Below are positions 7,853 to 13,371 of a stretch of DNA of 13,371 nucleotides, piece after piece; the stretch's first letter is position 1; every line of letters begins with the position of its first letter. The translations under genes and the position numbers were made by a program. Under the pieces are notes generated by a model. The model worked only from the letters and a program-made list of their open reading frames with translations. It ran no database searches and was not told the DNA's origin. This stretch comes from Sphingobacteriales bacterium. GTDB lineage: Bacteria > Bacteroidota > Bacteroidia > Chitinophagales > Chitinophagaceae. Where the stretch lies: contig REAQ01000268.1 in the NCBI GenBank assembly GCA_004294195.1, forward strand, positions 1 through 13,371, read 5' to 3'.

Positions 7853-8539
7853 TTAAACATACTGGTACAGTTGACAGAACAAATCCGGGTCTGGACAGTT
7901 GGCCAGGTAACCTTCCTTCTCAGAGTACCTGCAGACCCCGGGATAGTCGCCTGATTTCCCTTCGATATCCACCATTAACTGAATATGCAAATGGGGTGGC
8001 CATGCGCCATTTTCTTCCGGAACGCCAAAATGGGCAAAGACCGATCCCGCAGCAATCCTGTCTCCCGCTTTGATCCGCAGGTCCGCAAGCGCAAGATGCC
8101 CATATAAACTATAGAACCGATGACCGCGCCATTGGTGTTCCAGTATAATGGTGGCCCCATAATCACCAAACTGGTTATTAATGGCAAAAGAATGAACATT
8201 GCCGTCAATTGCCGCCATGACAAGTGTCCCTGCTTCACCCCAGATATCCAGTCCCAAATGCAAGCGTCTGGGCTCCTCTCCCTGGTCAAAAACGACACTT
8301 CGGCCATAGATGGCGCGATGCTCACCATAACCGCCGATGAGATAACGGCAGCTCCTGCGATTACGCTCATCATCGATATACATCGAGAAGGCTTCGGTAT
8401 CTGCCACCAGTTCCTCTGTCAACAACGTATTTAATGCTGTCAGGTTAATGGCGGCGAGTTGATCCCTTGCCGGATCAAAGGGTACTACAGAATGAAAATC
8501 AATGGAGTACCTTTGCAAATCATGAAGTAGTGCTGTCAT
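7853..8539 (-). CDS. M23-family (LytM-type) metallopeptidase
   Basis: A 228-residue protein with a zinc metallopeptidase fold in its C-terminal two thirds. The M23 signatures are intact: HLGLD (H94, D98), YGHL (H148) and PPHLHIQL (H183, H185). By analogy with LytM, H94, D98 and H185 bind zinc, while H148 and H183 assist catalysis. Family members cut glycyl or D-amino acid peptide bonds in peptidoglycan cross-links. Oddly, no signal peptide or membrane helix is visible: the N-terminus (MTALLHDLQRYSIDF) is not hydrophobic and the first 90 residues are of unknown type. It may be cytosolic, may leave by another route, or may act on another substrate. It is the probable first gene of the minus-strand run with ruvB and the kinase, and is divergent from the secreted-protein gene whose promoter overlaps its 5' end. 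Confidence 0.88.
   Translation of the reverse strand: MTALLHDLQRYSIDFHSVVPFDPARDQLAAINLTALNTLLTEELVADTEAFSMYIDDERNRRSCRYLIGGYGEHRAIYGRSVVFDQGEEPRRLHLGLDIWGEAGTLVMAAIDGNVHSFAINNQFGDYGATIILEHQWRGHRFYSLYGHLALADLRIKAGDRIAAGSVFAHFGVPEENGAWPPHLHIQLMVDIEGKSGDYPGVCRYSEKEGYLANCPDPDLFCQLYQYV
8508..8515 (+). promoter_or_regulatory. Bacteroidetes -7 promoter motif for the secreted-protein gene
   Basis: TACCTTTG matches TAnnTTTG exactly and lies inside the 5' end of the divergent M23 gene. It would start transcription near 8521, giving a leader of about 60 bases to ATG 8582. No clear TTG-type -33 element is seen, so the call rests on one motif. Confidence 0.45.
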
Positions 8540-8581
8540 ATTTCATTGTTAAATTACCAGATTCTGAAATATCACAACAAT

Positions 8582-9628
8582 ATGCTTCGTTTATTTGATG
8601 CTATGAGAAGATCTTACCCTATCATCATTCTTCTTGTTCTGGTGACCCAATGCGTTATTGCACAATCGGTTACCGGCGTGTGGCGCGGAAAAATCTCGCG
8701 CGGAATGAAATCCTATAATCTTGAATTGAAACTGATCCGTGTGGGAGATAGCCTCACTGGTACCGCCTATTATTACAGCGGGTCCCATTATGCGCGTTTT
8801 GCCATCAAAGGCAGCATGACGATGGACGGCGATGTGTTGTGGTGGGATGAAGCCCTGATCAATTCAAGGGGAAACAGCATGATGATTCCTAACAAAACTG
8901 CACAGTTGTTTGCTGCAGATTTTAACTGCCCTGGCGAGGACATCATGAAGCTTGACGGCAATGCCGTGAAAAAAGAAGATGATGGCGGGAATGAAAAACC
9001 AGCAGAAGTACACCTGAATAAAGTGGTGCGACCGTTTTTTGAAGACGGCTGGGATGAGGTGCTCCAAGACTTTCCATACTATGCCGGACAACCTAAACTG
9101 ATCAGACAAGTTGAAAAAGAACAATATTTTAACCCCGGGCCAGATCTTCCAAACCGTGGCGATATGGCCAAAACAAGGGACGCCACTCCGCAGCCCGTTG
9201 CCGTGAAGGAACTGATACCCGTAGCAGCACCACCCAGGAACATCAATGTGGAAGAGATGTTTGCGCAACGCAAGAAAGTATATGTTGCAGATATTCCTGT
9301 GACGGCAGACTCTATCCTGCTTCGCTTCTATGATCACGCAGAAATTGATGGGGACTCTATTGCCTTGTTCATGAACGGGAAACTCATGCAGAAACACATT
9401 CTACTGGCTGCTGAGCCTATTGAATTTTGGATTGCAGCCAAAGACCTGAATGAAGAAAATGAATTAACGATGGTTGCAGAAAACCTCGGCACCATTCCTC
9501 CAAATACTTCGCTCATGATCGCCTGGTGTAACGGCATACGTTATGAAGCGAAGCTGGAAAGTACAGAGGGGACGAGTGCTACGGTGAGGCTGATTAAAAA
9601 GAAAAACAGTCTGTTTACAACCCAATAA
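8582..9628 (+). CDS. Secreted protein with N-terminal beta-barrel-like module and recurring C-terminal 'DGD' module, function unknown
   Basis: A 348-residue exported protein. The signal peptide covers roughly residues 8-28 (IIILLVLVTQCVIAQ; likely cut after AQ). Residues about 30-110 are beta-rich, with GVWRGKI, LELKLIRVGDSLTGTAYYY and KGSMTMDGDVLWW. This is the pattern of small lipocalin/avidin-like barrels in Bacteroidota secreted proteins. A polar, proline-containing linker covers about 110-220. The last 115 residues contain LLRFYDHAEIDGDSIALFMNG and ENLGTIPPNTSLMIAW, a module I recall repeatedly in secreted Bacteroidota proteins of unknown role. No catalytic motif is evident. ATG 8582 was chosen because A-rich sequence precedes it; ATG 8603 also gives a good signal peptide, while the TTG at 8546 is less likely. 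The stop lies inside an 8-bp tandem repeat, one base from the stop of the converging gene. Confidence 0.8.
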   Translation: MLRLFDAMRRSYPIIILLVLVTQCVIAQSVTGVWRGKISRGMKSYNLELKLIRVGDSLTGTAYYYSGSHYARFAIKGSMTMDGDVLWWDEALINSRGNSMMIPNKTAQLFAADFNCPGEDIMKLDGNAVKKEDDGGNEKPAEVHLNKVVRPFFEDGWDEVLQDFPYYAGQPKLIRQVEKEQYFNPGPDLPNRGDMAKTRDATPQPVAVKELIPVAAPPRNINVEEMFAQRKKVYVADIPVTADSILLRFYDHAEIDGDSIALFMNGKLMQKHILLAAEPIEFWIAAKDLNEENELTMVAENLGTIPPNTSLMIAWCNGIRYEAKLESTEGTSATVRLIKKKNSLFTTQ

Positions 9629-9655
9629 CTCAATAACTCAGTAACTCAGTAGCTG
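9624..9655. repeat. Four 8-bp tandem units at the junction of two converging genes
   Basis: The units are AATAACTC (9624-9631), AATAACTC (9632-9639), AGTAACTC (9640-9647) and AGTAGCTG (9648-9655). The array contains the stop codons of both converging genes and encodes the last residues of the minus-strand protein. Confidence 0.8.
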
Positions 9656-10133
9656 GCAAGTCAACAATAGCAGCACGCCTTTTTGCTAAGTTTCTGCGTT
9701 GTTGAGTTACTTCGTTGTTGAGTTGCTCCTCTAATATGCCCGCATAAGTCTCAAAATAAACAACTACATCTTCCCGCTTATTCCGCTTCAGCCATCTGAA
9801 CCCTCCCGGCAGTTTTGCCAGCACTTCCTTGTTATCCAGGTACTCGAGGTTGTGAATGTCTTTGTTATTAAGCCCTGCTTCCATCAGCTTGGAGATCAGA
9901 TTGTCTACAGGTACCTGCGAAACGCCGCAGTACTCATTAGCGAGTTCCGTCCATTCGCCGATGCCGGTATGTGCATAGGCCAGGATTTCCTTACCTGTGC
10001 AATCAGTGAGCACCTGTAAAAGATTTCCGCAGTTGCACACGCCATGGTTTCCCCAGGCATAATGTGCCCCGTTGCGTAAACGCTGTGCGGTTTCCCGCAG
10101 GGCGTCAATAAGTGTAAATGTAGGTTTTGCCAT
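9630..10133 (-). CDS. Conserved hypothetical protein with CxC motif
   Basis: A 167-residue predicted soluble protein with no signal peptide or membrane helix. It looks like a conserved Bacteroidota hypothetical with a pattern near the N-terminus of ALRETAQRL, then a Trp-Gly (YAWG), then CNCGNLLQ. Cysteines at 33, 35, 45 and 69 and histidines at 24 and 30 could form a metal site, but this is only inference. A later block, KLPGGFRWLKRNKREDVVVYF (about 107-127), is probably a second conserved region. The last 30 or so residues are polar and basic and encoded by repetitive DNA (12-bp and 8-bp repeats), suggesting that the C-terminus was extended by repeat growth. It lies 46 bp downstream of leuS on the same strand and may be cotranscribed with it. 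No function can be assigned. Confidence 0.8.
   Translation of the reverse strand: MAKPTFTLIDALRETAQRLRNGAHYAWGNHGVCNCGNLLQVLTDCTGKEILAYAHTGIGEWTELANEYCGVSQVPVDNLISKLMEAGLNNKDIHNLEYLDNKEVLAKLPGGFRWLKRNKREDVVVYFETYAGILEEQLNNEVTQQRRNLAKRRAAIVDLPATELLSY
9697..9724. repeat. Two 12-bp direct repeats CGTTGTTGAGTT, period 16
   Basis: Exact copies lie at 9697-9708 and 9713-9724, inside the 3' part of the minus-strand hypothetical gene. They contain TGAGTT, the reverse complement of the AACTCA in the tandem array 50 bases away. TGAGTTAC at 9703-9710 pairs perfectly with GTAACTCA at 9641-9648. Confidence 0.75.
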
Positions 10134-10179
10134 ACCCTAATTTACAAGTATAACAGCAATGGCGTTCCTTTGTTGAAGT

Positions 10180-12942
10180 TTATACCACCAGGTTGATCAT
10201 CTTGTTCTTCACATAAATGATCTTCTTGGGCTGTTTTCCTTCCAGCCATTTTTTCACCACCTCGTCTTGCAGAACCATTCCTTCCACCTGTTCCTGGGTA
10301 GCATCCAGCGCAATACTCATTTCTGTGCGGGTTTTCCCGTTAATGGCAACAGGATACATCTTTGCGGTTTCCACCAGGTATTTTTCCTCCACAGCCGGCC
10401 ACTGCGCATTCAGTACTGTTCCTTCTTTGCCCAATAAATGCCAGAGCTCCTCTGCAATATGCGGGGCAAAAGCAGCCAGCGAAACGGCCAGCTTTTCCAG
10501 GATCTTCCGTTGATGGGTTTTGAGGTCTAAGAGCTCGTTCACGCCGATCATGAATGCACTCACGGCCGTATTGAAGGAGAAACGCTCTGTGTCTTCATCT
10601 ACCTTGCGGACCATCTTGTACAATGCTTTCCATTGTGCCTCTGTGGGCTCATGGTCGTTGACCAGTATTTTACCTTTTTCCTCATCTGCAAACAGTCGCC
10701 ACACTTTCTTCAGGAACCGATGCACACCTTCAATCCCCTTGGTGTCCCATGGTTTGTCCTGTTCCACCGGACCAAGAAACATTTCATACATGCGGAAGGT
10801 GTCTGCGCCGTAACGCTCTACCACATCATCGGGATTCACCACATTGAAATAGCGTTTGCTCATCTTCTCCAAGCGGCTGCCACAGATGTATTTTCCATCT
10901 TCTGTAATGAATGTTGCTTCCGCATAGTCAGGCTTGAATTTTTTAAAAGCATTCATATCCAGTTCAAACCCGTTCACGATATTCACATCCACATGCAGCT
11001 CATCGGTCTCATACTGATGTTTTAACCCGGCAGATACAAATTCATGGGTGCCGCGTATACGATAGACGAGACGGGAGTCTCCACCGATCTTACCTTGGTT
11101 CACCAGGCGCTTGAACGGTTCGTCAAACCCAACATATCCCAGATCATACAATGCTTTCGTCCACATCCGGCTGTACAACAAATGACCTACCGCATGTTCT
11201 GTACCACCGATGTACAGATCAACCTGGTTCCAGTAATCACTGGCTTCCCTGCTGCAAAATGCCGCATCGTTGCCTGGATCCATATATCGAAGAAAATACC
11301 AGGATGATCCGGCGTAACCGGGCATGGTGTTCACTTCGCGGATACCTCCGTCATAGTGTTTCCATTCATCCAGATTAGCCAGCGGCCCTTCTGCTTCCGG
11401 ACCTGGCTTCAATTCATCAAGGTGTGGAAGGGTAAGGGGCAATTCAGACTCCGGCAGCGGTACTGCTATACCGTCTTTCCATACAATCGGAAAAGGCTCA
11501 CCCCAATAACGCTGACGGCTAAACGCCGCGTCACGCATTTTGTAGTTCACCCTCCTCGTACCAATACCTTCCTGCTCCAGTTTCTTTAACACCACATCGG
11601 TAGCATCCCTCATCACCATACCATTCAGGAAGCCGCTGTTCTCCAGGATGGCATCCTTGGTAGGGTTGGCGTCTTCGCCATTGAAGGCATCACCAATGAT
11701 ATTGGTGATAGAAATATCGAAGTGCTTTGCAAATTTATAGTCGCGCTCATCTCCACAAGGCACCGCCATAATAGCACCTGTGCCATAGCCTGCCAATACA
11801 TACTCGGAGATCCACACCGGAATTTTTTTCCCATCAAAAGGATTAACACAATATGCGCCAGTGAACACACCGGTGATCTTTTTCTCGGCCATCCTTTCCC
11901 GTTCACTCCTGCTGTTTACATAGGCGAGGTACTCATCCACCGCTTTCTGCTGACCCGCGCTGGTGATCTTTGCCACCAGTTCATGCTCCGGTGCAATCAC
12001 CATGAAGTCCACACCGAAAATAGTGTCTGGCCTCGTGGTGTATACTTTTAAAAATCGTTCTGCCCCATCGATCTTAAAATCGATCTCCGCCCCATAACTC
12101 TTCCCGATCCAGTTGGTCTGCATCTCTTTCATGCTGTCACTGAATTCAACCGTTTCCAGTCCGGCGATGAGCCTGTCTGCATACTCCGTGATCCGCAAGT
12201 ACCACTGGCGTAGCTTCTTACGAACCACAGGAAAACCACCGCGCTCACTCACACCATTGATGACTTCATCATTGGCCAGAACGGTACCTAGGGCCTCGCA
12301 CCAGTTCACTTCACCATAGCCACAATAGGCCAGGCGATAATGCATGATTATATCCTGCTTCTCCCTTTCACTAAACCCTTTCCAATCTGATGCACCAAAA
12401 CGAAGATTTCGGTTACCCGGGCATTCATGCGCTGTATTGCCTTCCGTTTCAAAGAGGCTGATCAGTGTTGAGATGCGTTCTGCGCGCTGCGACCTGCGAT
12501 TGAACCAGCTGTCAAACAGTTGCAGAAAAATCCACTGCGTCCATTTGTAATACGATGCGTCCGAAGTTTGTACTTCGCGGCTCCAATCATAACAGAATCC
12601 GATCCTGTCAAGCTGGGCCCTGAAATTATTGATGTTGTTGGCTGTGGATACAGCCGGGGGAATACCATGTTCGATGGCGTACTGTTCTGCAGGAAGTCCG
12701 AAGGAATCATAGCCCATCGGATGCAAAACGTTGAATCCTTTCAGGCGCTTGTGCCTCGAAAAAATATCACTGGCGATGTAGCCCAGTGGATGACCTACAT
12801 GCAGTCCTGCACCGCTGGGATAGGGAAACATATCCAGCACATAAAACTTTGGCTTGGCTGATTGGTTAGACACTTTATAAACACCTTGCTCGCTCCAGGC
12901 TTTCTGCCATTTTTGTTCGATCGATCTGAAATTATACTCCAT
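10180..12942 (-). CDS. leuS: Leucyl-tRNA synthetase
   Basis: A class I aminoacyl-tRNA synthetase of 920 residues that charges tRNA-Leu. The HIGH-type motif HVGH is at 48-51 after PYPSGAGL. The CP1 editing domain holds the Thr-rich TTRPDT (302-307) and GTGAIMAVP (387-395) followed by CGDERD, keeping the editing aspartate (D398). WYFLRYMDP (548-556) lies in the catalytic core, and an insertion of about 70 residues precedes the signature loop KMSKR (693-697), where E. coli has KMSKS. The anticodon-binding helical domain (about 770-860) has FAPHIAEELW (825-834), and a C-terminal tRNA-binding domain ends the protein. I chose ATG 12940-12942 (MEYNFRSIEQKW), the usual LeuRS start; the upstream ATG at 12961-12963 would add seven non-conserved residues. 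Full-length and intact. A -7 promoter motif lies about 68 bases upstream. Confidence 0.98.
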   Translation of the reverse strand: MEYNFRSIEQKWQKAWSEQGVYKVSNQSAKPKFYVLDMFPYPSGAGLHVGHPLGYIASDIFSRHKRLKGFNVLHPMGYDSFGLPAEQYAIEHGIPPAVSTANNINNFRAQLDRIGFCYDWSREVQTSDASYYKWTQWIFLQLFDSWFNRRSQRAERISTLISLFETEGNTAHECPGNRNLRFGASDWKGFSEREKQDIIMHYRLAYCGYGEVNWCEALGTVLANDEVINGVSERGGFPVVRKKLRQWYLRITEYADRLIAGLETVEFSDSMKEMQTNWIGKSYGAEIDFKIDGAERFLKVYTTRPDTIFGVDFMVIAPEHELVAKITSAGQQKAVDEYLAYVNSRSERERMAEKKITGVFTGAYCVNPFDGKKIPVWISEYVLAGYGTGAIMAVPCGDERDYKFAKHFDISITNIIGDAFNGEDANPTKDAILENSGFLNGMVMRDATDVVLKKLEQEGIGTRRVNYKMRDAAFSRQRYWGEPFPIVWKDGIAVPLPESELPLTLPHLDELKPGPEAEGPLANLDEWKHYDGGIREVNTMPGYAGSSWYFLRYMDPGNDAAFCSREASDYWNQVDLYIGGTEHAVGHLLYSRMWTKALYDLGYVGFDEPFKRLVNQGKIGGDSRLVYRIRGTHEFVSAGLKHQYETDELHVDVNIVNGFELDMNAFKKFKPDYAEATFITEDGKYICGSRLEKMSKRYFNVVNPDDVVERYGADTFRMYEMFLGPVEQDKPWDTKGIEGVHRFLKKVWRLFADEEKGKILVNDHEPTEAQWKALYKMVRKVDEDTERFSFNTAVSAFMIGVNELLDLKTHQRKILEKLAVSLAAFAPHIAEELWHLLGKEGTVLNAQWPAVEEKYLVETAKMYPVAINGKTRTEMSIALDATQEQVEGMVLQDEVVKKWLEGKQPKKIIYVKNKMINLVV

Positions 12943-13009
12943 AAACATCATCACCAGGGCCATACAGAACTCATAATTTTATGTGAATCAGGCGCCGTTT
13001 TGGTGGCTG

Positions 13010-13017
13010 CAAAGGTA
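13010..13017 (-). promoter_or_regulatory. Bacteroidetes -7 promoter motif for leuS
   Basis: On the minus strand the bases read TACCTTTG, an exact match to TAnnTTTG, followed by GCAGCC. Transcription would begin near 13003, leaving a leader of about 60 bases before the leuS start chosen here. The -33 region is T-rich but has no perfect TTTG. Confidence 0.55.
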
Positions 13018-13049
13018 CGTAAACGAGGTAAAATACCTACCTTGCATTC

Positions 13050-13079
13050 GCTACTAGCTACTAGCAAATAGCTATTTGC
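13050..13079. repeat. GCTACTA tandem pair joined to a 16-bp perfect palindrome
   Basis: GCTACTA occurs twice back to back (13050-13063), followed directly by GCAAATAGCTATTTGC (13064-13079), which equals its own reverse complement. It lies in the 148-base divergent gap between leuS and ftsX, 11 bases before the ftsX ATG, so it could be an operator for ftsX or a simple repeat insertion. Confidence 0.7.
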
Positions 13080-13090
13080 ACCTTAACTCA

Positions 13091-13371
13091 ATGAGCGAAA
13101 TCAGCAAAACCTCCCTAAAAAGAAGCAAGCCCAGCTATTTCATGTCTATCCTCGGCGTGGCGCTGGTCCTATTTATCCTTGGCCTTCTGGGCTGGATCGT
13201 GATCAATGCCAGCAAACTGGAGAATTATTTCAAAGGAAACGTTCAGGTGCATGCCTTCATCAGAGAAGGAAGTCCGCAGAAAGAGATCGATTCCCTGTTG
13301 AATTATGTACAACAACGCCCCTATGCCACTAAAGTGGAATATGTGACCAAGGAGATGGCCAAACAGAAATT
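13091..13371 (+). CDS. ftsX: Cell division protein FtsX, N-terminal part (partial)
   Basis: The first 93 residues of an FtsX-type permease, running off the right edge. A basic cytoplasmic N-terminus (MSEISKTSLKRSKPSYF) is followed by a membrane helix at about 18-39 (MSILGVALVLFILGLLGWIV). The start of the periplasmic loop follows, with NVQVHAFIREG, the usual beta-strand after FtsX helix 1. FtsX pairs with the ATPase FtsE in the inner membrane and activates peptidoglycan hydrolases during division (family knowledge). ftsE is not in the window. The start ATG 13091 follows an A/T-rich stretch and a 16-bp palindrome. The remaining three membrane helices lie outside. The gene is divergent from leuS. 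Confidence 0.9.
   Translation, partial: MSEISKTSLKRSKPSYFMSILGVALVLFILGLLGWIVINASKLENYFKGNVQVHAFIREGSPQKEIDSLLNYVQQRPYATKVEYVTKEMAKQK

Noticed and set aside
8474..8485. Near-match to a minus-strand -7 motif (CAAAGGGTA) near the M23 gene start
   Set aside because: It has one base too many between the two halves and lies inside the coding region downstream of the M23 start codon.
8546..8581. TTG start at 8546 for the secreted protein
   Set aside because: It would place twelve polar residues before the methionine that precedes the signal peptide. ATG 8582 or 8603 gives a normal export signal.
12943..12963. Upstream ATG for leuS
   Set aside because: The extra seven residues (MALVMMF) are unlike LeuRS N-termini, and MEYNFRSIEQKW matches the usual start.
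13084..13094. CTCAATGAG mini-palindrome over the ftsX start codon
   Set aside because: The arms are only four bases, within chance expectation.

Overview
The window looks like chromosomal DNA from a Bacteroidota bacterium, most likely of the Chitinophagaceae type (inference). Supporting points are a large periplasmic two-propeller sensor kinase with a Y_Y_Y domain, a Bacteroidetes-style LeuRS with an extra insertion before its KMSK loop, an FtsX of the Bacteroidetes form, two exact copies of the Bacteroidetes -7 promoter motif TAnnTTTG, and almost no Shine-Dalgarno sequences. It is mostly core chromosome. I see no phage, IS element, CRISPR array, tRNA or rRNA.

Layout. Positions 1-277 (+) are the 3' end of a RecQ helicase, closed by a good hairpin terminator. 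Positions 510-2057 (-) encode a HerA/DUF853-type ATPase. Directly upstream of it lies a short remnant that reads like the last strands of an outer-membrane beta-barrel protein. Next come a four-helix membrane protein resembling DUF2975 (2179-2853, +) and an OmpR-family response regulator (3009-3713, +). The regulator overlaps the converging gene for the 1020-residue sensor kinase (3704-6766, -) by 10 bp. The kinase sits 12 bp downstream of ruvB (6779-7810, -), which follows an M23 metallopeptidase gene (7853-8539, -). These three probably form one operon. Divergent to them is a secreted protein of two beta-rich modules (8582-9628, +). On the minus strand again are a conserved hypothetical protein with a C-x-C motif (9630-10133) and leuS (10180-12942), which has a clear promoter. 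Facing away from leuS, ftsX begins at 13091 and runs off the end.

How the genes relate. Most are independent housekeeping units: DNA repair and recombination (RecQ, RuvB, HerA-like ATPase), translation (LeuS), and cell division or wall (FtsX, M23 peptidase). The signalling pair is odd. The kinase has a HisKA_3 core, which normally partners NarL/LuxR-type regulators, whereas the adjacent regulator is OmpR-type, so they are probably not partners despite overlapping.

I found no convincing undescribed multi-gene system. The points most worth checking are the truncated beta-barrel tail with an 11-bp direct repeat beside it, the mismatched convergent kinase/regulator pair, the recurring secreted two-module protein, and short tandem or palindromic repeats at two gene boundaries.
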